A DNA stretch of 64,000 bases from Phoenix dactylifera (lineage: Eukaryota; Streptophyta; Magnoliopsida; Arecales; Arecaceae): positions 3,596,001 through 3,660,000 of the forward strand of contig NC_052395.1 of assembly GCF_009389715.1 (NCBI RefSeq), in the 5' to 3' direction. Under the pieces are notes generated by a model. The model searched no databases. It was not told where the DNA came from and worked only from the letters and a program-made list of their open reading frames with translations. This document shows, one piece after another, positions 48,469 to 59,810 of this stretch (its first letter is position 1; every line of letters begins with the position of its first letter). The position numbers and the translations under genes are program-made.

Positions 48469-50010
48469 TGTATCTGCAGAGAGTAAAGATTCTAGTTAGA
48501 CTTTTGTACTTGATCCTAATCTGTCCTAAGGTCTTTTAGAACAAATTGTGACTCCCACTATTTTCTCGAATTCCTCACACTCCCCTGGTAGGAAAACGGA
48601 AATCCCACACGACTAGGGTTTCTAGTGGGTACTGCGGTCCCACCAATTTACATGCCACCTCACCTAACAGTTATTGGTGACACATAGATGGATGAGTGTA
48701 CAACTCTTGTACAATGCTTCTCAAGCATGTTGCAGTGCAACTTGGTCTCTAAGCCATGAAGACCTCACCTAACAGTTATTGGTCTCATTTCTTAGTTAAG
48801 TCAGACCCACTGTATAACCGTAGGAATAAAGTCGTCATTGGGTCCTCACCTAACAGTTATTGGTGCCCAACCCCACCTTTACCCTACAACATCTCATGTC
48901 TATAGAGAGGTCCAGCCCCCCAATGCAACTTGACCACTGTATCCAGCCGAGACAAGTCAACATCAGAAAGGCCTTAGCAGCTCTACTACAGTGGAAGACC
49001 TATTGACTTAATATTGGTTAATCAGGTCTTAGTGTTTGCAACTTGAGCCTTTCATAAGAGGTAATCGAACAATTGGCCAGGTAAGCAGGTGGGAGGCTCC
49101 CCTTACTCAGAGAGTAAGGTCCTAATTAAGTAACCACCTTTCATGCTTTCCTAGACACCAATTAGATCAATTAATCTAATATGACTTGCTCATGTCGGTT
49201 CACTCTCGACTTGATTGAGGAGGTTTTGATTTAGGTCTCAATTGGGTTTGCTACATCACATGTAGACCTATCTACCCGACTCTCATTCACATCACATGCA
49301 AACGGCGCATTGCAGGCAGTTATAATCGCAGCAATAATTAAAGCTAAACTTTAACTAGGTGATGATCATGGATTCTAATTAGGTCGTATTACAAGCACAT
49401 GCACATCAATTGATCAAGTGGTCTTCAACTCTTGAATTGGTTCCAAGCCTCCTTGATTCGATCCTTGATCAACCCTTGATCCCATCGCCATCAACCGCTT
49501 GGATCACCTTTCATCTCATGCCTTTGCTTCAACTTGATCGTTGATGTACATCACATCACAGAAATACAACCAGATGTAAAATAAAAATAAAAATAAATTA
49601 CATCTTCTTTTAGGAGGCACGCAGGCCTCTCAAAATATCAAATAAGATGCATGCAAGCATCTGAAAAATTACATGACATCGCAGATCACATCGCAGGTCA
49701 TTACATTTGATACCAAAAGGGTTTGAATCCTATGATCATCACCGTATGCAACAATTATAATTTCAGATCTGAAAACTAACTGATTATATCATTACATAGG
49801 TCGCTGATCATGCTAATCATGATTCTAAACTTTGTAATCCCATTAACAATGCAATTAGAATCATCTTTTTATCACATAAAAATCAGCATGTAAAAAATCA
49901 GCACCCCTGAAAAATCTGCATGCAGAATTTTTCAGCATGCATGATCATTTAATTTTCAGATCTAATATGCCTTTAAATATTTAATTCTTACCTTAATCTA
50001 CGAAGCCTAG

Positions 50011-50022
50011 GCTCTGATACCA
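50011..50022 (-). other. Copia primer-binding site (initiator tRNA-Met)
   Basis: TGGTATCAGAGC on the minus strand, one base inside the 5' LTR, matches the 3' end of plant initiator tRNA-Met and primes minus-strand DNA synthesis. Confidence 0.93.
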
Positions 50023-50023
50023 C

Positions 50024-52351
50024 TGTTGGGAACCCGCCCATGCCGCTGATATTTCAATAATTTTTCAGATGGCAGCGGAATCGGCATGCACGGGTTCGAC
50101 GTTCATCACATGAACATTGTTTCGAGACCTTTCGTAATTAGGTAGGAATTAAAACTTTTAAAATTATTAGGAAGATCAAATCTTCACCTTGCGCGGGTAG
50201 ATGATCACCGCAAATCTGAATTCGTGGTTTTGGAAGAGGGTTCGCTTGAAGCCGTTCAAACGTCCGGCCTCTACGGGTATCCACACGAAGCAGGATCCGA
50301 TCCAAGCTCTCTATCTCACCGGGGTGCTAGCTCCCTTGCAGAGATAGCTTTGATGGCTGATGTCCTCTCTTTCAATCAACTCTTGATTGCACTTGAGAGG
50401 AGGAAGAAGAAGGATGAAGAAGAGGAAGAAGATCAAATCCCTTCGCAGCTTTCTTCTCTTCACACGCGCTGAAGCCAAGGAAGAAGACCAAGAGGAGGGA
50501 GACGCCTCCTCTTCTTTTCCCCTTGCTGATGGCGGCTGAACCAAGGAGAGATGGAGAGGGGGTGGCCACGTGATGAAGAGGAGAAAGGGTCATCTAGGGC
50601 GCCGGCCCTAGTCCTCCTTTAATAAGGATGAAGGGCTCCTACAAGTTAGGAGCCTTGACAACTTTCCAAGAGGGGGCGCCGGCCCCCTCTCTCTTCATGT
50701 CGCACCTAATCAAGTGGAGAGGGGCTGATGCCCCTCTTACTTGGTTAGCCTAATCCTCTTCCAAAGAGGATTAGGTCCCTCTTTCATGGTTTAATCCTAA
50801 TCTAATTAGGATTGGCCAAATTGGGTTTAATCTATGCTAGTCCTAATCCAATTAGGACTTGAATGAACCATGACTCAATTGAACTCTTCAATCCTAATCC
50901 AATTAGGAGTCATGTTGATTCATTAGATTAATAATTAATTTAGACTTAAGGAATCCTAATCTAATTAGGATGTATTTAATTTTAGTCCTAATCCAATTAG
51001 GACTCTATTTGAATCCGAAGTCCTAATCTAATTAGGATTTCTAGGAATCCTACTCCAAGTAGGAATCCTATTTTAATTCAAAATTCCTAATCTCATTAGG
51101 ATTGTAGGAATCCTATTCCAAGTAGGAATTCCAATCCTACTCCAACTAGGATTCCCAGCCCTAATCCAATTAGGACTCTAGGAATCCTACCCGAAGTAGG
51201 ATTTGTGTTTAAGTCTAATTAATTAATTCCCTTTGTTCCTTCTTCAACTTTTATCAATCAAATTGATTTCTTGTGATTCCTAATCACGATTTCAACCATC
51301 GGATCGGTCAATACTTCTAGTGTGTGTGACCCCATAGGTTCTATTCTGACTGGTAGTGAGATATATTGTGATCTCTATCACTATATCATTGAAAACTCCT
51401 TTCAATGGGTTGGAACGATTCCAACTCAACTCATTAGGGTTTATCGATCATCAAGATAATCTCTATGAGTCCCACCATCCACCAGTGACACCTAGCAGCA
51501 TGTAGTGGCTACCCAGCAGAATGGAATGATGAACCTCTAGGTGCAGTTAACATGTGATACAGTCCTACTATCGTGGATCCCTACAGGACGGAGGTCATGG
51601 ACAACTCGTCAAACCCCATCGTCTGTCATATGTCAAGATTTATTCGACTTGAGTTCGATAGTGGAAAACTCTTTCTCCACTTTACTGCCCTGGCCAAGGT
51701 CTTAGAACTCAGTCTAACAAATCACATAGGATCACTCCTCTTCTATCAAGGTCGATAGATTCCTTATAGGTGCATACCCTACTCCTACAGTGAACCTACT
51801 GCAGCCAATCTACACTGCATGGACCCATATGGCTAGAGACCATGTATGTGTGCAGTCAAACTACAATAACCTCACTGTGAGTAGCCGAAGCACCGCAGGT
51901 CAAAGGACCAGTCACACTACTGCAACATCAAGCAAGTCACTGACGAGTGGATAGACATCCAAGTGACTTCTTGTCTTGGTCACGCTCAGTACCCTTGTTC
52001 TCTAACAAGCACCTGCACTATCACTTCAGTGTCCCTACACTGTGGACTCAAGTCTCGTCCATCCAAAAGGAAAGTGATCTGTGCACTGATCGGATCAATC
52101 ACCGTCCTCGTGATGATCCATTGATCAGGAGCATTTAGAAATTAATCACCAATGATACATGGCTTAAATTCTCAACTCTTGAGAATATGTATCATCATCT
52201 TATTAATTTCTTGGACGATTCATAGACACATAAACAATATGAATGAAAAGACGCCTTTTATTTATTCAATAATAAATAGTCAAGTACAAAATTATGTTCC
52301 TAGAATCAACAATGTGTCAGCCAATTTGGCTTCTAGGGCATACATCTAACA
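50024..52351 (-). repeat. Copia 5' LTR
   Basis: 2328 bp, unusually long for a Copia LTR. It contains the array of dyad-symmetric TCCTAATC-type motifs at about 50790-51205. Identical in length to the 3' LTR. Confidence 0.96.
50790..51205. repeat. Array of dyad-symmetric 16-17-bp motifs in the Copia 5' LTR
   Basis: Exact counterpart of 43055-43470 at offset 7735. Confidence 0.9.
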
Positions 52352-52356
52352 CCAGC

Positions 52357-54889
52357 TTCGCGGGATCAGGGTCCCCTCTAGGGACTTCAATTTGTACGCC
52401 CCTGGTCGTTGCACCCGGGCGATCTGATATGGCCCTTCCCAATTTGGGGCGAGCTTTTCTTGCTCGGTCGGTCGAGAAGCCTCGGCTCTCCTGAGGACGA
52501 GGTCCCCCACTTTGAAGAGCTTGGGCTTGACTCTGGAGTTGTAGTATTGGGATGTTCGCTGTTGGTACCTCGCCATGCGGACCCGGGCGACCTCTCTTGT
52601 CTCTTCGACGAGGTCCAAGTTACTCCTGAGCTGGGAAGAATTGGTGTCGGGGTCGTAATACTCCACCCTTGGAGAAGGCAGGCCGATCTCCAACGGGATG
52701 ACGGCCTCAGTGCCGTATGCTAGGTTGAAGGGGGTCTCTCCCGTGGGCAGTCGGAACGTGGTCCGATATGCCCAAAGGATATTGTACAAGTCCTCGACCC
52801 ACTGTCCTTTGGACCGATCAAGCCTAGCCTTGAGTCCCTGCAAAATAGTGCGGTTAGTCACCTCAGTTTCCCCGTTTGTCTGGGGGTGAGCGACCGAGGT
52901 GAAGCGGTGATCAATGCCGAGCTCAGAGCAAAATTTCCTGAAATGAATATTGTCAAATTGTCGACCATTGTCAGATATAAGGATACGGGGTAGTCCGAAT
53001 CTGCAGATTATGGACTTCCACACGAAGTCCCGCATCTTTTGCTCGGTGATCCGGGCGACGGGTTCGGCCTTGACCCATTTGGTGAAGTAGTCGATGGAGA
53101 CGACCAGGAACTTTCTCTGTCCGGTGGCCAGGGGAAAGGGCCCCAGGATGTCGATCCCCCATTGGGCAAACGGCCAGGGGGCGATGATGGAGGTCAGCAA
53201 AGCTGAAGGGCGGCGCTGGATATTGGCGTTTCGTTGGCACCGATCGCACTTCCGGACGAAATCCGTTGCATCCTTCTGGAGTGTGGGCCAATAATATCCT
53301 TGTCGCAGGACCTTATGGGCTAATGCCCGACCCCCCAGGTGATTTCCGCAGATCCCTTCATGGACCTCTCGGAGGGCATAGTCCGCCTCGGAGGGGCGGA
53401 GGCATCTGAGAAGGGGAGAAGTAAATGATCGCCGATAGAGTCTATTCTCATATAAGACATACCGGGGGGCCTGGCGCTTGATTCGGCGAGCCTCCGTCTC
53501 GTCGTGAGGTAGGGTTCCGTCCTGAAGGTAGCAGACGAGCCCATCGATCCAGCTTGGCTCGGAGTCGATGCACATGGTGGGCTCGGGTTCCTCCGTGCTG
53601 GGGATCCGAAGATACTCGAGCGCTGTTCCCTTGGGAAGCTCGCTCATGCGGGAGCTTGCCAATTTGGATAGCTGGTCTGCCCTGAGGTTCTCCGCTCTGG
53701 GAATATACTGAATATTGAAAGAATTCAGGGCAGATATGAGCTCCCGCACCTTTTGGAGATACTTTTGCATGGATGGCTCTTTAGCTCCGAAATCTCCTTG
53801 GATCTGGTTCACTACCAGCTGGGAGTCGCTGAAGGCCGTCAGGTCTTCCACTTTTAGTTCTTTCGCCAGCTTGAGCCCGGCGATGAGAGCCTCATACTCG
53901 GCCTCATTATTCGAGGCCGGAAATTCGAGGCGCAAAGCTTGCTCGGCCACCACTCCGTCTGGACTGGTGAGGATAAGTCCGGCCCCGCTGCCCCCCGAGG
54001 TCGAAGACCCGTCCGAGTGCAGGACCCATGGCTGCCTCGGGGCCTCCTCCACGGATTCGGGTGGCCGCTCGGGGTCGTCCGGAAGGGTGCACTCCACGAT
54101 GAAGTCGGCGAGTATCTGAGCTTTGATAGCCGGCCTGGGCCGATATTCGAGGTCGAATTCCCCGAGCTCGACCGCCCATTTGGCGATCCTCCCTGCACGA
54201 TCCGACCTCTGCAATATTTGCTTCATAGGCTGGTCGGTCAATATAGCTATCGTGTGGGCTTGGAAGTAAGGCCTGAGTCTCCGAGCCGAGATGATGAGAG
54301 CGAAGATGGTCTTCTCAAGTTTAGAATATCGGGTCTCAGCATCCCTGAGAACCCGGCTGGTATAATAGACCGGCTTTTGGAGCTTGTCCTCTTCCCGGAC
54401 GAGGACTGAGCTCACTGCAGCTGGGGAGACGGCCAAATATAAGTAAAGGATCTCGCCTTTCTGGGGCTTGGTGAGCAGTGGGGGAGAGGCCAGAAGGCTC
54501 CGAAGCTCTTCAAAGGCCTGCTGGCATTCTTCTGTCCACCGGAAGTCTTTCGGCCGTTTGAGGCTCTTGAAGAAGGGGAGGCAGCGCTCGGCTGACCGAG
54601 AGACGAACCTTCCCAGGGCGGCAACCCGCCCCGCGAGCCGTTGCACCTCCTTAACTGTCTTTGGAGGCGACATCTCTTGCAGTGCCCGGATTTTCTCCGG
54701 GTTGGCTTCAATTCCGCGCTGGGTCACTATGAAACCCAGGAACTTGCCCGAGGTGACCCCGAACGCGCACTTCGCCGGGTTAAGCTTCATTTGGTATCTC
54801 CTGAGCTTGGCGAATGTTTCGTTGAGATCGGCTATGTGGTGTTCCGCCGCTCGGCTCTTCACCAGCATGTCGTCCACATAGACTTCCAT
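52357..54889 (-). pseudogene. Gypsy reverse transcriptase (rest), RNase H and integrase
   Basis: Begins at the RT catalytic site YVDDMLVKS and continues with RT thumb, RNase H-like repeats (LHSDGSSTSGGSGAGL), integrase zinc finger (H...H...C-x2-C in the HEGICGNHLGGRALAH and KCDRCQR region), the catalytic core (WGIDILGPFP, ISDNGRQF, NGETEVTNRT) and a basic C-terminus ending FKVGDLVLRR...GTLIPRSW. At that point the Copia element is inserted. The last codons (NSENLRTYYQ and a stop at 42251) lie beyond it at 42251-42283. Without the insertion and upstream frameshifts this would be a full pol end. Confidence 0.9.
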
Positions 54890-54908
54890 GTTCCGGCCGA
54901 TCTGGTCT

Positions 54909-55865
54909 TTAAAAAATTTGGCTGACCAGTCTCTGATAGGTGGCCCCAGCGTTTTTCAGGCCAAAGGGCATCACCTTGTAGCAGTAGGTGCCCTTATCGG
55001 TGATGAAGGCCGTCTTTTCCTCGTCTTCTGGCGCCATTCGAATTTGATTGTACCCTGAAAAGGCGTCCATAAAAGTTAGCAGCTGGTGTCCTGAAGTGGA
55101 GTCGACGAGCTGGTCGATGCTCGGGAGGGGGAAGCTGTCTTTCGGGCAGGCCTTGTTTAGGTCGGTGTAGTCCACGCACATACGCCACTTCCCGTTGGCC
55201 TTCTTTACGAGGACTACGTTGGCGAGCCAATCCGGGTAGGAGACCTCCCGGATGAAGCCGGCCCCGAGGAGTTTGTCCACCTCCTCAGCCGCAACTCGTT
55301 GTCGTTCCGGGGCGGAGCCCCTTTTCTTCTGCTTTACAGGCCTGCTGGTTGGCCTCACCTGGAGTCGGTGGACCATGACCTCAGGGTCAATTCCTGGCAC
55401 GTCCGCGGGCGACCAGGCGAAGACGTCAGCGTTGTCCCGCAGGAAGCTGACGAGGCGATCCCTCTCGTGGGCACCGAGGCCGGAGCCGACCTGCACGGTT
55501 AGCTCGGAAAAATTTTCTTGTAGTGGGATTTGAATAAGGAGCTCACCGGGCTCTACTTGCTTCTTCCAGAGGGTGTCCCTCGCATCGAGGGTTTCTATGG
55601 GCAGCGAAGGGCCCATCGGGTGGTCCGGCGCCTCGGTCAGTTGCTTTGCTGTGTGGGCTGCCATGTAGCATTGCTTGGCGATCAGCTGGTCTCCGCGGAC
55701 CTCGCCTACTCCTTGGCCGGTGGAGAACCGCACGAGCAAATGGCGAGTTGAAACCACGGCTCGAAGGGCGTTTAGCCCAGGGCGCCCAAGGATGGCGTTA
55801 TAGACCGAGGGCAGACGGACCACCAGGAAGTCCATCCTCACGGTGCTCTCCCGGGGGGGCGAGGC
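54909..55865 (-). pseudogene. Gypsy protease end and reverse transcriptase, first part
   Basis: This frame continues the polyprotein after the first frameshift: the protease end VYNAILGRPGLN, a linker with DVFAWSPADVPGI, then reverse transcriptase motifs WRMCVDYTDLNKACPKD, LLTFMDAFSGYNQI and KVMPFGLKNAGATYQ. It ends in SQIF followed by a stop, caused by a run of six A/T bases at 54911-54916 that is one base too long to stay in frame with the following YVDDMLV part. Confidence 0.88.
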
Positions 55866-57768
55866 CGACTGTGACAAGGAAGCTAGCCTCACCTTCAACC
55901 GGGACCGCATCTCCGATAAACCCAACCAACAGGGCATTGACTCTCCGGAAATACCCTTCTGTCACTCCCATTTTTTGGTAGGCATGATAATACAAAATGT
56001 TGGCTGAGCTTCCATTGTCAACTAGGACACGCTTTACATCAAACCTGTTTACAATCATAGAGATGACCCCAGTGTCATCATGAGGGGTTTCGACCCCTTC
56101 TAAGTCCTCATCCGAGAACGAGATGACTTCATCAGTACGTGGGCGCTTCGGGGGTGCTCCCTGGGCGGCTGTTCCTGTCGAGGCCCGCCCAATCATGTTG
56201 ATGGTACCGGCGATGGGCCTGTTGTCGCCCGGATTTTCGGTTGGTGCGACATTCTCCGCCGGCCTCCTTTCCTCATGTCGGTTCCTCACGAACCGGTTGA
56301 GTACTCCCCGTCGGATGAGCGCTTCTATCTCGTCCCGGAGTTGGAAGCAGTCCTCCGTGTCGTGCCCGCGATCCCGGTGGAAGCGGCAATACTTCCTGGG
56401 ATTTCGGGGGAATCCCGTGTCTCGCATGGGGGGCGGGGGTCGGAAGAAGTCCCGACCCTCGATTTCCATCAGGATTTCAGCCCGGGGAGCGTTGACGGGT
56501 GTATAGTTCTCGTACTTCCCCGGGTACGTCCGAGGCCGTGGTGGGGACCTCGGTCGAGGAGGGGTCCTCTGCTGAGGTCGCCTTTGCTGTCGGGGCGGAC
56601 TTCTCAGTCTGGGGAGACTCTTCTCTCGGCGGGGAGACCGGCTCCTTTGCCGGCCGCGCTCCTCGTGGCGCTTCTTCCGCTTCTTCGAGGCGGGCTCGAT
56701 TGCTCCCCGCCTGGAGGCGACTGCCTCCTCGGCCTTGGCATACTTCCGGGCTCGGGCCAACATTTCGGTGAAGTCGGCCGGGAAGCTCTTCTCTATGGAG
56801 AAGAGGAATCGGTAGGAGCGAACCCCAGTCTTCAGAGCCGACATGGCTATCGACTGGTCTAGCTTGCGAACCTCCCACGTAGCGGCGGTGAAGCGATCCA
56901 GGTACTCCTTGAGGGACTCCCCCTCTTTCTGTTTGACGTCGAGGAGGGAGTCTGACGTCCGTCGCTGGCGCCGGCTGGCAGCGAAGTTGGTAGCGAACTG
57001 CCTGCCGAGTTGCTCAAAAGAGGACACCGTATTCGGCTTCAGTCCCGAAAACCAAAGCCGAGCGGTCCCTCGGAGGGTTGCTGGGAAGGCCTTGCAGAGT
57101 ATGGCCTCCGAGGACCCTTGTAGGGCCATGAGGGCCCGATAGCTCTCCAGGTGGTCGAGAGGGTCAGTCGTCCCGCTGTAGGGTTCCACTTGAGGCATTT
57201 TGAACCTCGCGGGAACCGGCTCATCCTCGATCTGGAGGGAAAAGGGGGACTTGGTAGTGAACTCAAAGTCTCTCTCTTGTCTTGCCTTCTTGCTGTGGAG
57301 CGCCGCAATCTGGCGCTCCAGATACTCAACTTTCCGGTCGAGCTCCCCCATCCGTGGGATTGTCGCTGTGGTTTGCGCCGGCTCACGGTGGTCTGGGGCT
57401 GACTCCGCCTCAGAAAGTTGGGGCCTCCGGTCGAAACCTTCTCCCGGTAACTCCCTCCAGGGAGAAGCTCGTTCTCCGTTGTTGGCTCTGGAGGAGCCAT
57501 GCAAGTTTTGGCTTGGGAAAACCGGGCCGTTGGGGAGGCACTCCGGCGGGGCCTGGGCCCGTGGGGGGAGCGTAGGTAAGGCTTCCTCGCGCCGCAGATC
57601 CTGAACGGCGGCGGCCAGGGCCTGGACTTGCTGTACCAGGGCGTCGAACTGTTCCGGCTGGATCTGAGGAGCTGGGTCAGCCGGAGTTGGAGAATTCTGG
57701 ACAGAGTGTCCAGGGCTTTGCGGGGGACGCCGGGAGATGTTAGAGGCTCCCTTACTTCTCAACTTCAT
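55798..57768 (-). CDS. Gypsy gag-protease polyprotein (broken at its end)
   Basis: The 656-codon frame starts 33 bp inside the 5' LTR border. The central part (residues about 190-345, ARFKMPQVEPYSG to ARKYAKAEEA) is the retrotransposon gag domain. A basic Arg/Pro/Ser tract (about 360-415) follows, then a knuckle-like C-x2-H-x4-H-x4-C at 461-474 (RFHRDRGHDTEDC) and the aspartic protease active site DNGSS at 584. The frame runs out in VTVGLAPPG because of a length change in the run of seven C/G bases at 55853-55859; the protease/RT part continues in another frame. It packages RNA and cuts the polyprotein in functional relatives. Confidence 0.9.
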   Translation of the reverse strand: MKLRSKGASNISRRPPQSPGHSVQNSPTPADPAPQIQPEQFDALVQQVQALAAAVQDLRREEALPTLPPRAQAPPECLPNGPVFPSQNLHGSSRANNGERASPWRELPGEGFDRRPQLSEAESAPDHREPAQTTATIPRMGELDRKVEYLERQIAALHSKKARQERDFEFTTKSPFSLQIEDEPVPARFKMPQVEPYSGTTDPLDHLESYRALMALQGSSEAILCKAFPATLRGTARLWFSGLKPNTVSSFEQLGRQFATNFAASRRQRRTSDSLLDVKQKEGESLKEYLDRFTAATWEVRKLDQSIAMSALKTGVRSYRFLFSIEKSFPADFTEMLARARKYAKAEEAVASRRGAIEPASKKRKKRHEERGRQRSRSPRREKSLPRLRSPPRQQRRPQQRTPPRPRSPPRPRTYPGKYENYTPVNAPRAEILMEIEGRDFFRPPPPMRDTGFPRNPRKYCRFHRDRGHDTEDCFQLRDEIEALIRRGVLNRFVRNRHEERRPAENVAPTENPGDNRPIAGTINMIGRASTGTAAQGAPPKRPRTDEVISFSDEDLEGVETPHDDTGVISMIVNRFDVKRVLVDNGSSANILYYHAYQKMGVTEGYFRRVNALLVGFIGDAVPVEGEASFLVTVGLAPPGEHREDGLPGGPSALGL

Positions 57769-57801
57769 GACTGCTACTCGGTCCCTTCCTCTAGCGCCAA
57801 C

Positions 57802-58994
57802 TGTTGCTGGAAATTGGACCCGGGGGCAATCTTCGGTCGAGGGAGAGGGAGCGGCAAGTCACCACGGCGGGGCGGCGACCGGTCGGCGGGCGGCGTCCTC
57901 CGTCTGGTGTGGTCGGAGAGAAGGAGCAGCTGGTCCTCGTGGTGAGGCGGCGATCCGTCAGCTGGTGGCGTCCTCCGTCTGGGTGCCTGCACACGAACCG
58001 GTGGCCGGGTTTTCCGGCGCCGGCCCTCCGACGCTCAAGTCAGGGAGGGGGCAAATAATGTGAAAAGAGAGATAAACAGTGTCTGTAGAGTGTATCCACC
58101 TTCCAACCCCCTCCTGAGAGGCCAAGGCTCCCTTTTATAGGCGGGGGTCGGTTTACCTGCAATGTAACAGGGCGAAGCCGTAGTACGGTTCGGCATGTCG
58201 TTCAGGTCGGCGCACGGTCAGGCGAATCATTGCACTGATGTCGGCGGTGAGGGCGTCGTACAACCCGAACTAGCACGCTACCAGGCGAATTATTGCATTG
58301 ATGTCGGCGGTGAGGGCGTCGTACAACCCGAACTAGCACGCTACCAGGCAAATTATTGCATTGGTGTCGGAGGTATGGCCGAGATCAGAGACTTATCATA
58401 GTCGACTAGACTCTGTTGGGCTAATTTGCCGTGGAGAGCTGAGGGTCCGTAGATGACAGGAGCCATGCGCATTAATTGTGGAGTAAGCCGGAGATCCGCA
58501 TTTATTGTGGAGTAAGCCGGAGATCCGCATTTATTGTGGAGTAAGCCGGAAATCCGCATTAATTGTGGAGCAAGCCGGAGATCCGCATTAATTGTGGAGT
58601 AAGCCGGAGATCCGCATTAATTGTGGAGTAAGCCGGAGATCCGCATTTATTGTGGAGTAAGCCGGAGATCCGCATTTATTGTGGAGTAAGCCGGAGATCC
58701 GCATTTATTGTTGAGTGAGCCGGAGGGTTATAGCGGCCATGCGCAATAAATGCCAGAGGGGCGTCAGGATATGGTCCTCGGCCGGACCTCAGAGGTGCAC
58801 GGCCGTAGCAGGTGGTTGACAAGAGTAGACCTCGAACATCGGGGTTTTTCTCAGATCGGAGGTCTCGAGGTCGGTCGTCTTGAGGTCGGGCGTTCCGAGG
58901 TCGGACGCCGACTTCGGCCGTCCAGGGTCGGAGGTTGTGCAGCTTCTTAGGGGCATTTGCGTCATTTGGGGAAAAAATCTTATTCCCCCCAACA
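57802..58994 (-). repeat. Gypsy 5' LTR (complete)
   Basis: 1193 bp, matching the 3' LTR at a constant offset of 16,791 over most of its length. It contains a 29-bp minisatellite with nine units and an upstream pair of roughly 65-bp tandem repeats. Differences from the other LTR that I noted are all transitions. The end lies about 0.8 kb upstream of the topoisomerase start codon, in the opposite orientation. Confidence 0.93.
58468..58730. repeat. 29-bp minisatellite in the Gypsy 5' LTR (9 units)
   Basis: Same unit as at 41679-41905, with nine copies. The extra unit (CATTTATT type) lies in the 3' part of the array. Confidence 0.92.
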
Positions 58995-58999
58995 GTACC

Positions 59000-59810
59000 T
59001 ATGTATATACTATAGGACATAGTGACACCCAAAGATCATAAAGGTATAATTAGCTCAGTTGAGTTAGATTACCAAACAGCTTCACCCCCACTAGTTCTCC
59101 CCAAGCAATGTGATATGCAACCTTGTTCGCCTCTCTCAATAAATGTATGTTTCAGATTTCATGGAGAAAGGTGGACATTTAGGATCATTTTGTCACAATA
59201 TTGACGGGCATAATTTCTCCAAGAAGTTTCCAAAAGAGAGACTTCGTAGGTGATAGGGTGAGCAAATTCGAGCAGGATTCGCACACGTGGCAAATCAGGA
59301 GGACCTGGGCTAGCAATTGCATGAGGGACGAGATTGAGTGCTCTTACAAAATCTTGTGGTTGGCTTGGAAATAGAAGAGAAGATGAAGAATATTGGGAAA
59401 AAGTGACTTTCTATTGTCACATGAGGACTTGACATCCTTGCAAGGCTCTAAATGGCTTGATCTTGACAGACTAAGGGCCTGTTTGTAAAATCCAACAGAA
59501 TTGGGCTTGGAAATAAAAACCGAGCACAGGCACACCAATCGGCATGCGAGCAAACCCTTCGGCTAAGCCACCAGGTGCCGTGCGGAGGCAAACGTAGATC
59601 AAAGCCACCAACCGCAGCCGCCCGATCCTCCTCTAAATCATCCCTACCCTCCATTTCAAAATCCCGCCACCCATTTCAAATTTCAAATCAGTCGACCGTT
59701 TCAACCCTCAACCCCTCCCCCCTTATTGAACCTCTCCGAGAAGGGCAACCTTCGCCTTGTCTCTCTCGCTTTGTTCCCTCGGACACAACCTCGGTGTCTC
59801 TTACTCCGCC
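59000..59810. other. Spacer and promoter/leader of topoisomerase 2
   Basis: About 0.8 kb between the Gypsy LTR and the topoisomerase start codon. No gene seen. It turns CT-rich from about 59620, as expected of a leader. AATCCCGCC at 59660-59668 is one change from an E2F site (TTTCCCGCC), which would suit an S/G2-phase gene, but a single near match is weak evidence. Confidence 0.4.

Larger units (their letters stand above)
42289..52351 (-). mobile_element. Copia LTR retrotransposon, recent, nested in the Gypsy element
   Basis: 10,063 bp bounded by TGTTGGGAAC and ATCTAACA and flanked by CCAGC on both sides (42284-42288 and 52352-52356). Two LTRs of 2328 bp each (42289-44616 and 50024-52351) differ, where I compared them, by a single C/T (44563 against 52298). 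The primer-binding site next to the 5' LTR is TGGTATCAGAGC (minus strand, 50011-50022), complementary to initiator tRNA-Met. The polypurine tract is AAGTGGGAGAT (minus strand, 44617-44627). Integrase precedes RT, which defines Copia. Confidence 0.97.
41011..58994 (-). mobile_element. Gypsy LTR retrotransposon (Tat-like), split by a nested Copia element
   Basis: The element is bounded by TGTTGCTGG at 41011 and CCAACA at 58994 and flanked on both sides by GTACC (41006-41010 and 58995-58999), a perfect 5-bp target duplication. Without the nested Copia insertion it is about 7.9 kb. Order on the minus strand: 5' LTR (57802-58994), primer-binding region next to 57801, gag-protease, RT-RNase H-integrase, then the 3' LTR. 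The pol order with integrase last defines Gypsy. The gag style and lack of a chromodomain suggest the Tat lineage. Two frameshifts in homopolymer runs make the polyprotein non-functional. Confidence 0.95.

Noticed and set aside
56123-57604. Many long plus-strand frames opposite the Gypsy gag
   Set aside because: Shadow frames caused by the GC-rich third positions of the minus-strand gag.
59757-59810. Upstream in-frame ATG of topoisomerase 2
   Set aside because: Would add 18 residues not typical of the family; the ATG at 59811 has a much better context and gives the usual N-terminus.
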